Positions 42,241 to 51,606 of a DNA stretch of 64,000 nt are shown in pieces. The DNA lies in assembly GCA_949128115.1 (NCBI GenBank), contig OX421962.1:12723262-12787261 (forward strand), in the 5' to 3' direction. Numbering within the stretch: the first letter of the stretch is position 1; each line of letters starts with the position of its first letter. Position numbers and translations under genes: made by a program. Source of the DNA: Anaspis maculata (lineage: Eukaryota > Arthropoda > Insecta > Coleoptera > Scraptiidae). The notes below the pieces were generated by a model that searched no databases, was not told the DNA's origin, and saw only the letters and a list, made by a program, of their open reading frames with translations.

Positions 42241-42892
42241 GTAACTTGAGAAGGAGCGACGGTACCCCAAGGGTAGCTCGGTCACCAACGCCGAACGGAC
42301 ATATTTCCGCTTCTCCTGACTTATCTCATCTTCGTCACGATTCGGGCTTTCCTGGAACCATCGGTCTCAAATTCGTAAAGCCATTGCGGTCCTTCCTACC
42401 ACCGCGACTCAACCAAGCGCTTGGGAGTGCAACCGCGGGACGGCAAATCGGTTGGATTCAGAGATCCAGGTACGTGTCTCCAATCTTCAGCAGAGGTCAA
42501 AGTACGGATCTCCGCCACTCTGTTCCATACGAATGTGGCCCATACCTCTTCTCAACTGATCCACGACAGTACCGTCGAGGAGTCACTCCAAAAGAAACAC
42601 TTTGCGTCAGTTCCCAAACTTTCGTGGACGTTTTTCCACAATCGCACTCCAATCGTGGCAGCCAACAGCTCTGATCGCGGTATTGTCATTCCTTTCAGCG
42701 GAAAGACACGTGATTTTGCCGCCAAAAAAAAAAGAAAAACTTCTTCGTCTTTCTCGACTCTCAAAAAGACGACTGCCGCACAATCGTTCCTGCTGGCATT
42801 GCAAAATGTGTGGAAACTCCACTTCTCGGCTTCTTGGGGTCCAACACGGACCCATCTCGGAATCTCAATTCGCGGGAGAAAATGAAGTTCTT
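42240..42892 (-). pseudogene. BEL/Pao element, RNase H part
   Basis: Read from 42892 down: IEIPRWV, FHTFCNAS, CAAVVFLRV, then LAAKSRVFPLKGMTIPRSELLAA, FWSDSSTVLSWIS and, past a stop, [20 protein letters not shown] and [10 protein letters not shown]. These are the RNase H and post-RNase H landmarks of BEL/Pao polyproteins. A frameshift falls in an A/T run near 42725. Integrase and the 3' LTR are missing because the element is truncated against gypsy element 1 near 42240. Confidence 0.85.
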
Positions 42893-43034
42893 AGGTGCTT
42901 TCCTTTTACAACCTCAACTAAATATTCTGACTTGAGTTATTAGTGGTATCTCACTTTCGCGCATGTGATTTCTCGCTCTTTCTCTCTCTAACTAAGATCA
43001 GATCAGTGAGTTTTGTGGTAGAAGGAAAGTACCT
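42893..43034. mobile_element. 142-bp MITE in BEL/Pao, CTT target
   Basis: AGGTGCTTTCCTTTTACA at 42893 pairs with TGTGGTAGAAGGAAAGTACCT ending at 43034. CTT lies at both junctions as a 3-bp target duplication, and removing the insert keeps the BEL/Pao frame. The centre carries 'cgcgcatgtgatttctcgctctttctctctc'. An inverted copy of the same family is at 45443-45584. Confidence 0.85.
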
Positions 43035-43852
43035 CTTGTAACCATTCGACAAAGACGCGCTCGGTCTCGGCATCCACCGGGGCATGCCAACTCAGTTGCT
43101 TTGTCCAAGTCTGTTGAAGCAATTTCTTTGGAAGCAGCGTCGCAGAGCAAGTGAAGCCTATTGGATCGAATATCTTGTAGGAAGCAGTACCAGAGGGACT
43201 TGTGTGCTTCCACCCTCGCAAGTCGAACTTCGCTTCTGCCATGACAATGCTGGCTTCTAGTTTCGTTTCTTCGCGCGATTTCCTTTCTGACGGTAAAGGA
43301 ATTCCCAGTACGTCCAGCTTTCACAAATCCGTGATGTCGCCGTCTTTTACAAAAAGTGACAGAATGCAAGGCACAACATTGCTCATAGGTCGCTCTGAAG
43401 GTACCTTTCCTGAGATTGTCCAGCCGAGTGAGGTCTCCACGGCAACTAAACCGCATTTCAAAACATGTCGTCTACCTACCTAGTTTTCCGCAAACGTCAG
43501 AGCCTATCGGAATTTTAATCGGCTCAGGCTCATTATCTTCCAGGGAAATCCGAAGTGTTTTCAGTTCTTCAACCCAAGGCCCAGAAAACACGGGTGATAC
43601 ACCGGAACAAATGGTGGGTTGGTCCAGAGCTTCGAATTTGCAAGTATAACGGCCATAGTTCAATCGTATGACGAAACAATCATGGGACTGTTCCACTTGG
43701 TTACCACCAAACAAACAATGAACTAGATTCTCTTTTTGTTTCACATTATAGTCTATCTCTCTCGCCGTAGTCTTCAAAATATACGATCTTTGTGAGCCGC
43801 TATCTATCAAAACGCGTACATCTCTAGTGCCATTCTTGCCGATCAACTTCAC
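43035..43852 (-). pseudogene. BEL/Pao element, protease and remnant RT
   Basis: From 43852 down: the retroviral-type aspartic protease with VRVLIDSGSQRSYI (catalytic DSGS intact) and PIKIPIGSDV. After frameshifts come CGLVAVETSLGWTISG and VLSLFVKDGDITDL, then DVLGIPLPS and, almost at once, EAKFDLRGWKH and IFDPIGF, which normally lie after the RT. The RT fingers and palm, including YVDD, are therefore deleted. The frame runs into the MITE at 43034. Confidence 0.85.
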
Positions 43853-44065
43853 TTGCAAGTAGGGTTGTAAAATTTCCGGAAATATAAAACTCGGAAATAT
43901 TTCCGGAAATTTCCGGGAAATATTTCCGGGAAAATTGGAAGCGGATAGATTTTTTTCAAATGTTCGATTTGGATCAAGTACGAATTGATGAACACAAAAA
44001 TACCAAATATTTGGTATTTATTATTGCAAATTGCAACCAACAAGAAAAGAAACGACTTTTAAGGT

Positions 44066-44420
44066 TTATTCTGCTACAATATCTGCCTTATCTCTCCTTT
44101 TACTCTTCTCTTTTACAAAGTTTCTGATGAATGTAACTGCTGAATCAAATTCATCTGCATACAGATCTTCTCCACAAAATTTAGGATGCAGAAAATGAGC
44201 CGCCAGTTGACAAGGGTGCTGTGTGAATTTAATTCTGTCCTGGATAATTTTACTGATCTGAGTTTCCTCCGAGTAGGATAAATGAGAGAATTGTTCTGGT
44301 ATACTGGCTTCAATTTTTTCCAATCCTGGTGTGATTACGCTTGCTATGAGTGCCTCGCTGTCGCCTTCAATATACGTTATAAAACGATGGATTGGCTCGA
44401 GGAGATTATTGAATATCAGT
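44066..44420 (-). pseudogene. hAT transposase remnant
   Basis: About 118 codons reading EPIHRFITYIEGDSEALIAS, SEETQISKIIQDR and then HPCQLAAHFLHPKF. The 'EGD' segment and the 'H...AA..LHP+F' segment resemble the part of hAT/DUF659-type transposases just before the C-terminal dimerisation domain. The DDE core upstream and the dimerisation domain downstream are absent. Stops precede 44420. It is the only sign of coding capacity in the hAT element. Confidence 0.65.
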
Positions 44421-44580
44421 TATCAGTTGTATTTCGGTCCAAAATTTGACTTCATCTAGAATCGACGTCCTCAAATGCAGTTTTTTGCTGGTTTTTTTAT
44501 GATAGCCTGCACTTCGTCCTCCATCACAGCATATTGAAGGTAAGACGGAAGTGGAATAGAGTTTTTGACGTTGACATTGT

Positions 44581-45707
44581 CGACGTTAATAAGGTAAAAC
44601 GGCGTAAGCGACATTTACTTGAATTTGCAGGAAGCAGAGAAAACTGAATTGACAGAAATTTGTTTGCCCTCAATATCAATGAAAAACACTGGAGGGCGGA
44701 TGTTGTTTTTTTTTTTGCAATTTTACACACAAAATATCTGTCATTGAGTGAATTGAACAAGAAATAAATAAATGAAACCAAAAATTTGGCGCTTACGTCA
44801 GAAGTTCTATTCCATTGGCGTTTACGCCATTATAAGTTCGTCGCTTATGCCAATCGGACATAACTAACATCCGTGACGTTTGGCGTTTACGCCGGCGCTT
44901 ACGTCGACCATAGCAGCATTATCATAATTATGATTAGCGTTTATAAGAGAAAAACCGCGTATACGCCCAAAATGAATTAGCGCTATGTTCGCTGAAATAT
45001 CCGTTTTGGGAGATGTGAAATATTTTGATGGGCGATACTAATTATGTTGAGAGCTTGGGAATGTTTTAAAATAGAAATTGTAACAGCATTTTTCAGAATC
45101 CACCAAAATGTCTGCATCTATTCAACATATGGGGCTTTGCCGTTTAAGCCTTTCAGTATTTTAGCATATGGAATGACGTAAACGCCGTTTTTTCAACGTG
45201 GATTCAGACAGGGAAAAGGACGTTTTATATTGTTGTGTTTGATGACTAAGGACAAATGTTTTTGTTATTATCATGAAAATTGGCTTACATTTATCAATTT
45301 TTTGCAATAACTTCTTGGAACTGAACTCACCGTGCTAACGTTATGGCATACTGGCGTATCGTATAAGCCAAATTAACGGATCCGAACGGAAGGGATATGG
45401 TGGCGCTTAGGCAAAACTTAAACCAAGATAACTTCAAATATTAGGTGCTTTTCTTTTATCACAAAACTCACTGATCTGATCTGAGCTAGAGAGAGAAAGA
45501 GCGAGAAATCACATGCGCGAAAGTGAGATACCACTAACAACCTAGGTCAGAATATTTAGTTCAGGTTGTAAAAGGGAAGCATCCATTATTTTATTTTAAT
45601 CATGCCAGTGGTACCAAACGATGCGAAATTCAATGGCGATTTCAACGATGTGTATAACTCAATTTTGAATTATTTGGCGTTCACGCCGTTTTACCTTATC
45701 AACGTCG
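44581..45707. mobile_element. 1.13-kb element nested in hAT, TTGT target
   Basis: CGACGTTAATAAGGTAAAAC at 44581 is mirrored by GTTTTACCTTATCAACGTCG ending at 45707 (one mismatch). TTGT flanks each end (44577-44580, 45708-45711). The body repeats a palindromic motif GGCGTTTACGCC and variants many times (44816, 44882, 45178, 45677 and others). No open frame of interest. It contains a MITE at 45443-45584. Confidence 0.82.
45443..45584. mobile_element. 142-bp MITE, second copy, ATT target
   Basis: AGGTGCTTTTCTTTTATCAC at 45443 to GTAAAAGGGAAGCATCC at 45584 is the reverse complement of the MITE at 42893-43034, with the shared core 'gagaaatcacatgcgcgaaa'. ATT flanks both ends, again a 3-bp duplication but a different triplet. 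It lies within the 44581-45707 element. Confidence 0.82.
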
Positions 45708-45710
45708 TTG

Positions 45711-46281
45711 TGTGCTTTCCATTTACCGACACAAGTCGACTTGTGTCGACACAAATCGGCACAAATGCGTTCCATTTGATCTGTGCTCCTTTGTGTCATC
45801 GACACAAGCTAACACAAGCTGACACAGGCCTTGTTTACGCGAGGTTTAAAACTGGTGTTAAGGTCCGTAACATCAATGTTATCGTCCGCATAAACACCTC
45901 TAAACGCAAGTTTCGCAACAGCTGTTAAGCTTAGCTAAATGTGATTTTAAATTGCATTTAGTAAGCCAACAAGTGTTGGCAATCGCACGTAAATGCCCAT
46001 GCCCATCTGCAGTACACTGATGTAGCGAATGTTGCCTAAAATCGTGGTTTTTAGGCAACTTTCACTACAGAAGTGTACTGCGGAATGTATTCTACTGCCA
46101 GGGACTTTTCTCACACGATTCAAGAATAGCGGCCTAGGTTAAGGGGCTGTCGGCTGTCATTTTGGTCGGCGCGCGTAAACACTCCTAACTAACCACTGTT
46201 AAAATCTCTGCTTAGCCTCGCGTAAACAAGCTCACAAACCGACACAAATCGACACAAATGTTTTAAATGGAAAGCGCCCTG
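45711..46281. mobile_element. Inverted-repeat element in hAT
   Basis: The left end 'tgtgctttccatttaccgacacaa' (45711) is matched inverted by 'ttaaatggaaagcgccctg' (to 46281). CGACACAA/TTGTGTCG steps are clustered near both ends, and 'cctcgcgtaaacaagctc' near 46214 mirrors 'cttgtttacgcgagg' near 45830. A second small hairpin, GCAGTACACT...AGTGTACTGC, lies at 46012-46082. No coding capacity. Confidence 0.6.
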
Positions 46282-46430
46282 TAGTAACTCGGAAAGTTTC
46301 CTAGCATTTACGCGCGAAATTTAAATTTCGAGAAATTTCCTGATTCTTGCTCGGAAATACTTCCTGGAAATTTCCAATTTGGAAATATTTCCACCGGAAA
46401 GTTTCCACACCTCACAACACTACTTGCAAG

Positions 46431-46755
46431 TCTCCAGGAACACATGACCTCTGGTGCTATTTGCCAACGAATGGTCCTTGTCACCCGTATCAGCTTTGTT
46501 TCAAGAATCTTTCCCATCCTGTTCTCCTTTGTGCGATGGCAAGTTTAGACACATCAACACAGCGTGAGACCTGCCGCACAGTACACACTTCTTACGAATA
46601 CCGCATCTCTTTGCTTGATGCCCAATCTTCAAACAACGAAAACATGCCCTTTTGCCCGTCGAAATGCTGTTTTTGCGCTCCAGCGAAAACTTTTGGGCCT
46701 GTGTGAACGTCCACAAAAAAATGCATTTCTCGAGGTCATGGTTCACCAATCCGGC
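46431..46755 (-). pseudogene. BEL/Pao element, Gag zinc-knuckle part
   Basis: Reads HDLEKCIFLWTF, then RACFRCLKIGHQAKRC and KKCVLCGRSHAVLMC, the paired CCHC-type knuckles that precede the protease in BEL/Pao polyproteins. It ends at the hAT target duplication (46423-46430) beyond which the protease continues. On the other side it stops at gypsy element 2; the capsid region of Gag is missing. Confidence 0.82.
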
Positions 46756-46758
46756 AGC

Positions 46759-46878
46759 TGTAGCGGGTTTTATTTTCTGTCAGCTCTTTGTTGCTTATCT
46801 ACAATCTGTCTAATTGCTTGGTCGCTGCTGCCAACTTTGCGTACATACATATTCACATACATAGTTAAGGACACTACA
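46759..46878 (-). repeat. 3' LTR of gypsy element 2
   Basis: On - it starts TGTAGTGTCCTTAACTATG, carries AATAAA near its end and finishes GCTACA. It differs from the 5' copy by six substitutions over about 116 aligned bases. The outer boundary may be truncated, since the 5' LTR region continues without a match. Confidence 0.8.
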
Positions 46879-46963
46879 TCACCCTTCATCTCAAATAAGA
46901 ACATGCTTCACATTTCTATATACAAACATAACGAAGTCAGTACAATCACAAGTAACACACAAT

Positions 46964-47419
46964 TTAAACAAAATCTGTCAGTCGCGTTGGTCGTCTTATT
47001 TCGCGGCGGGGTTGCAGCGGGGGCGGCTCGTCATTTTCAGCATCTTCGTATGCTTCATCTGCGGGTTCCTCTTCACTCTCAGCGACACTGCTGGCGCTTC
47101 CGTTTTCGTGGTCTGCGTCTTCTTGCTCCTCTTCGGGATCTTCGTCTTCTCTTTGTCGTTCCGGATATCGTTCATCAGGATTTTTGTCTTCTGTCTGTTG
47201 GTCCGGGTTTCGTTCGTCAGGACTTTCGCGTTGGGATTCTGATATCTTCAGCAGACCACGCGACAATGGTATCGTTGGAGGATTAAATCGACTTTGCTTT
47301 TGCGGCTTGCCAACTGTCTTGTCTGTCCACCTCGGTGTCACCACGGCTTCTTCGGTCTCTATGATCTTGAAAAAGGACTTATTTCTGACAACTGTCTTGT
47401 CAGCACGGCTTGCAGTCAC
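46964..47419 (-). pseudogene. Gypsy element 2, Pol C-terminal extension
   Basis: About 150 codons after integrase: basic start (TPRWTDKTVGKPQKQSRF), then a long acidic, E/D-rich and proline-rich stretch, ending RRPTRLTDFV at a stop. R-P-x-R-L-x-D-F-V is the usual end of such insect gypsy polyproteins. It is out of frame with the integrase upstream, so at least one frameshift lies near 47420-47490. No enzymatic role is expected. Confidence 0.75.
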
Positions 47420-47491
47420 CTTGGTCCCTTCGATATTTACGATTTTGAAGGATTTCTGGTCGTATTCGGGTGTCAGACTCGTCTTCTTCTT

Positions 47492-48214
47492 TTATCGACA
47501 GAGAACTCGGTCTCCTAGGCTGAGATTGATTGGTTTGGCTCTTCTTGACTTGTCGGCATATTTCTTGTAGGCTTCTCTTCTTTCCTGTTGTATTTCTGGA
47601 CGTTGTTCTTTTGGTGTGAGGAGTGCAGGCAAATAATTGTTCATTTCACGCTTGAAAGCTAGCTCATACGGTGATTGCAGAGTAGTTGCATGCGGCGTGC
47701 TCCTGTAGTTCATGAGGAATTCTTGCAGTTGTGAATGGAAGTTGTTGGTCTTGATATTAGCACACATGAAAGAAGGTTTTACCGTCTCCACAAGTCTTTC
47801 GACCATTCCATTTGCTTGCGGCCACAGAGGTGTTGTTTTGTAGTGTTTGAAGCCAAGATGTTCCAGGAATTTTGATAAGTCTGCGCCATTGAAAGGAGGT
47901 CCGTCGTCTGATGTGAGTTTCCCCGGTTGACCTACCCGAAATCTCGAGAACTCGTCAACCACCAGCAGAATATGTTTGTTGTCCGGGAGTGAACCAGCAA
48001 AGTCAACGTCCATCTCCCTCAGCTGGAGTAGTTCTCGACGTTTCGTTGTGCCCGTTGCTTGACAGGCTAGACAGCTCTTGATCGCCTTTTTGACTTTCCG
48101 ATCGATATCTAGAAACCAGACCCTGGATCGTACCGATTGTTTTGTCTTCACGATGCCTTGGTTTCCCAAATGCGCCAGTCGAATGGTCAAATCTTGCAAA
48201 ATCTTCGGGATCAC
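47492..48214 (-). pseudogene. Gypsy element 2, integrase
   Basis: About 240 codons. The HHCC zinc domain is visible (AHLGNQGIVKTK ... CLACQ), then MDVDFAG with the first catalytic D, DDGPPFNG with the second, NGMVERLVE with the E, and NYRSTPHATT. Between VVDEFSRF and KLTSDDGPP about 25 residues of the core are missing compared with the family, so the fold is probably broken though the three acidic residues remain. It would have inserted the cDNA into the genome. Confidence 0.85.
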
Positions 48215-49179
48215 GATTTGCCATCCTCGAAGGAGTATGCTCTTGTAGACAGATAACTCATTTCAGATGTTCTTGAAAGGCCTGATGTCCGGATTGTTCC
48301 ATGCTCGCTGGAGCCAGATTTCAGCGCGTTGATTATCAGCTGAAATGTTCTATCCTGTGCCGTAGCTTCTGCAACTTCTTCGATTGACAGTTTCTTGGGC
48401 ATATTGTTCCCAACTATGAAATTCACGTATTCTTCTGTTTTGTTGTTTTCGTTCTTTTCCCTGTAGGTCAGGGGGTGTCTCCTCAAGTAATCTGACGGAT
48501 TTGACTTTCCCTCCTGGTGGACAACGTGGAAGTTGAATTTCTGTGTTTTTAGGACAAACCTCTCCACTCTTGCGCTCGGCGATGTTCTTGGATTTCTCAA
48601 GATATGGATGAGGGGCATGTGATCAGTCTGTAGAACAAAGAAGTTTCCCAACAGGTACAGGTGGAAGTGTTCCAGAGCCCATGATATGCTTAGCATTTCA
48701 TTTTCAATTTGGCTATATGCCTCTTCCGTTTTTGTGAGACTTCGGCTGCCATAGGCCACGACTTCTCTATTGTCTCCGTTTTCACTTTCCTGGGACAAGA
48801 CTGCTCCCAAACCAACCGGGCCGGCATCGACGTGCAGGTGTGTGGTCTTTCCGATGTCGAAATATGCCAGTCTGCTTGCATTGTTCAGACATTTCTTCAA
48901 ATTGTCGAATTCTTTTTGATTTTGTTGTGTCCAAATCCAAGTGGTGTTTTTGAGGATCAAGTTCCAAAGGTTTTTTGTGTTTTCGGCTAAGCTTGGCATG
49001 AATTTACCCATGTAATTTACCATTCCTAGGAAACTTCTGGTCTCTGTCACTGTTGTCGGTGGAGCTAGATTCTTTATCGCCTCTATCTTTGCTGGATTTG
49101 GGCGTACTCCGTCTTTCGAAAATCTGTATCCGAAAAACCCTACATCCCCGGTGTTAAAGATGCATTTGGACTTGTTCAC
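48211..49179 (-). pseudogene. Gypsy element 2, RT thumb and RNase H
   Basis: About 320 codons open. KCIFNTGDVGFFGYRFS and RSFLGMVNYMGKFMP are the RT connection; LHVDAGPVGLGAVLSQ, EAYSQIENEMLSISWALEHF and TDHMPLIHI are RNase H, followed by the linker to integrase. The RNase H D (first motif) and E are present. It is separated from the RT palm by a frameshift near 49190. Confidence 0.87.
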
Positions 49180-50008
49180 GGTTAGATTTTCTTAAGGGTA
49201 TCCAGTACTTGCCTCAGAGCGACGTCGTGTTCTTGCTGAGTTCTTCCGAAAATTTAAATGTCGGCGCTGATGTTCATTGCGTTCGGGATGTGCTGAAGGA
49301 TTGCCGAATTACGTTTTGAAAAACCTCAGCTGCCGCGTTGATCCCGAAGTTGAGGCGCTTGTACCTATATAATCCAATGTGTGTCGCGAAGGTTGTTGTG
49401 AAGCGCGATTCTCTGCTGATTGTGAGCTGATGATAGCCCTCTTTCAGGTCGATCTTGGAAAAAATGGTTGCTCCGTTTAGCTTGGTCAAAATGTCGTCGA
49501 AGGTTGGAGTTACGTGACGCTCTCGTTTGATTGCTCTGTTGGCGGCCCTCATTTCGACGCATAACCGTATTGACGTTGGATCGGTGGGCTTCGGGACAAT
49601 GACTATAGGTGACACCCATGGCGTTGCGCCTTCTGCCTTCTCGATTATGTCTAACTTCTCCAAACGCTTCACTTCCTCCTCAACTTTTTGCCCCAGGTGG
49701 AACGGAATTTTCTGATGTGTTTCTGCGACGGGTTCTATACTGTTATCGATGTGGAGTTGGACTGTTGTGTCTTTGAGTTTTCCTATTCCATCGACAAGTT
49801 GCGGGTACAGAAGTTCGAGCTTGTTCCGGTCGATCCCGAGTTCTAGCTTGTTGAGTATGCTCCTACATTTCAGCTCGATGAGGTTCAGCTTGCACAATGT
49901 TTTGTATCCTAGTGGAGGTTCACTATCTCCATGCACAACCATGACGCACGTCTGCCTCAACTTTTCGGTTTCCAACCTCAAACTGTCCTCTGAATTTTCC
50001 TGCGACAT
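49180..50008 (-). pseudogene. Gypsy element 2, RT fingers and palm
   Basis: PLGYKTLCKLNLIEL, then the VSPIVIVPK motif, RLCVEMRAANRAI, FSKIDLKEGYHQL (motif A, catalytic D present) and LNFGINAAAEVFQ. After a frameshift the next frame gives the motif C region as NISADI followed by a stop: the first aspartate of the usual SDD/DD pair is alanine. The RT would be dead from this change alone. Confidence 0.87.
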
Positions 50009-50403
50009 TCAGTGTTCTGGAGGTGTTGTATGGAAATATTTGTGCTGTGTATGGCTGTAGCTTTGTTGGCTTGAGTTTCTGAAATATCAGTCGCGACGAT
50101 AAAATTTATGTCTTCTCCATTCAGCTTCACTCTCGTGATTGGTACTGATCTGCCTCTGCTGCCGGTCATCCTGAAGGACACATCTGAGCTGTTCTCGTGT
50201 GGCTCATTGATTCTTTTTGTTTGCCTCCTTGTGACGGGTTTGGCAGCTGACGACAAACAATGTCGAGCGAAATGCCCAATCTTTGAACACCTCAAACACG
50301 TGACATGGCTGGCTGGACACGTATCTCGTCCACCCTCATGCCAGCAATTTCCACAGTTCCGGCACATGTTTCGGTTTGTTGACCTGTCAGCGCTAGTGTT
50401 CAC
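49978..50403 (-). pseudogene. Gypsy element 2, nucleocapsid and broken protease
   Basis: CRNCGNCWHEGGRDTCPA and CLRCSKIGHFARHC are two knuckles of the nucleocapsid, followed by the linker and VKLNGEDINFIV, where an aspartic protease DTGA should come next. The DTG is absent and the text shifts frame; the rest of the protease (IFPYNTS, NVAGKFRG) is in another frame around 49940-50070. Protease is inactive. Confidence 0.82.
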
Positions 50404-50830
50404 TGGTGTGTTGCAGCTCCTGTTCAGAATGTTGAAAAGGTGCTCAGCTTCTGTTTTGCTTTCTTAAATGTGTTCAGAGGAGGATCTTGTTCTGAAAGTT
50501 CTGGTAGTGATTGGAATAGATCGTATGCTTCCTCTCCCATCATGTAAAGTATAAGTGCTGTTTTTCTTTCATCGGAAGTTATGTTTGTAGCGGTCAGGTA
50601 ATTTTCAAACCTACTTAGCTATCGTTTCCACCGCTCCCCTAGGTTGGAAGGTTCTGAGACGATGTCCAAGGGTGAAATTCCTGATATAAACGCTTCCATC
50701 TTTCTGTTTCGATTTTCCTCTGTTCCACGTGGTTCTTCAAAGTTTAAGGTTATGTTGCTGTTGTCAGAATCTAAAAATGAGATTTTTAGAAAAAATACCA
50801 CTGTTCGCACTGCCACGAGACCCTGATCCT
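50404..50830 (-). pseudogene. Gypsy element 2, Gag capsid part
   Basis: From about 50830: an acidic, polar N-terminus (ENRNRKMEAFISGISPLD), then SEPSNLGERWKR and, after an in-frame stop near 50617, SRFENYLTATNI, ERKTALILYMMGEEAYDLF and a LNTFKKAKQKL tail. 'W.R....F..YL.A..I....++.A..L...G.E..+++' is the usual capsid signature of this Gag type. The frame is broken once by the stop. Confidence 0.75.
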
Positions 50831-50911
50831 TCGTCGCCAGTTTGTGGTGTTCATGGATGGCCGGTTATAGGCGAGGTTCTTATAGAAAACGTTTCTGTTC
50901 AGTTTTAGAGG

Positions 50912-51029
50912 CAGCGGGTTTTATTTTCTGTTAGCTCTTTGTTGCTTATCTACAATTTGTCTAATTGCTTGGTCGCTGCTGCCAACCTTGCGTACATACA
51001 TATTTACAAACATAGTTAAGGACATTACA
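50912..51029 (-). repeat. 5' LTR of gypsy element 2 (shared part)
   Basis: On - it begins TGTAATGTCCTTAACTATG and runs through AATAAAACCCGCTGCC. It matches 46759-46878 at all but six of about 116 positions. Beyond it toward the gag frame is a 90-bp stretch not present at the other end. Confidence 0.8.
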
Positions 51030-51140
51030 GCTAGGTGCTTCGATTTCCAAAAGACTGTGCAGCTCTCCTCCTGCCTTGGTAAACGCCGAGCGCAGCACTT
51101 TTCTTTCCTTTTTGCTTTGGTTCATTTTTCACTGGTCGAG
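51030..51140 (-). pseudogene. BEL/Pao element, start of Gag
   Basis: On - the frame reads KVLRSAFTKAGGELHSLLE, matching the 'R+AFTK..NEL..LL' start of BEL/Pao Gag. It is cut off by gypsy element 2 at 51029. Everything between this start and the zinc knuckles at 46755 is missing. Confidence 0.65.
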
Positions 51141-51606
51141 TCCGCGAGCGTAAACACGAAAACCAAAACGCAAACACCTGGAAAGTTCGATTTGTCTTTC
51201 AACGTTCTCCTTCGCGAGAGCTCCACGCTCCACGGTCCGCACTTCACGAAATTACGCACACAAAAGGTCCTCACACGGTCGCCAATTAATTTCGGGGGAC
51301 TAAAACACTACCCGTGTAGTAGCCGGGTCCCACAGGTTCTACAAATTCGTCGCAATGGGGCCTTGCACTGCCACTTTTACACACCGAGGGCGCCACGACC
51401 GTTGGGGGCAAATTCGACAATTTTGACGGCGTTGACGCTTCAGCGACCGACGTCCGTCATTTTATGTCTTGATTTGAAGTTTGGATAACCTCTGTTTCTT
51501 GCTTGACGTCTCCAGTCACTGTCAGTTACTGGTCAAACTACTCAAACTCCCCTGTTTTTCGCGTCGTTACGGCCGCTTTATCGAAGTAGGCGCCCCCTAC
51601 AGTAGT
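51141..51606 (-). repeat. BEL/Pao leader and probable 5' LTR
   Basis: On - TTGGCGACCGTGTGAGGACC at about 51290-51271 looks like the primer-binding leader of BEL/Pao elements. Upstream to TGTAGGGGGCGCC at about 51602 is GC-rich sequence that would be the LTR; its start TGTAG fits. No second copy exists in the window because the 3' end of the element is missing, so the LTR limits are inferred. Confidence 0.5.

Larger units (their letters stand above)
43861..46422. mobile_element. 2.56-kb hAT element in BEL/Pao
   Basis: Begins TAGGGTTGT and ends ACAACACTA; CTTGCAAG flanks both sides (43853-43860, 46423-46430), an 8-bp target duplication as expected for hAT. Inner ends share TTTCCGG steps. It separates the BEL/Pao protease from its zinc-knuckle region. 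It carries a transposase remnant near the left end and has been enlarged by inserted elements (44581-45707 and about 45711-46281). Most of the transposase is gone. Confidence 0.85.
46759..51029 (-). mobile_element. Ty3/gypsy element 2, near full length, on -
   Basis: Two direct repeats of about 118 bp (46759-46878 and about 50912-51029) bound Gag, RT, RNase H, integrase and a C-terminal extension, all on -. Just inside the 3' LTR is GATGAAGGGTGA, a plausible polypurine tract. After the 5' LTR the - strand reads TGGCGACGAAGGATCAGG about 90 bp in, like the leader and primer site of insect gypsy elements, so the LTR may be longer than the shared 118 bp and the 3' copy truncated. The element lies inside BEL/Pao Gag. 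Confidence 0.85.

Noticed and set aside
46564..47286. 240-codon + frame opposite the gypsy element
   Set aside because: It is the antisense of the gypsy C-terminal acidic region; the - strand explains the sequence.
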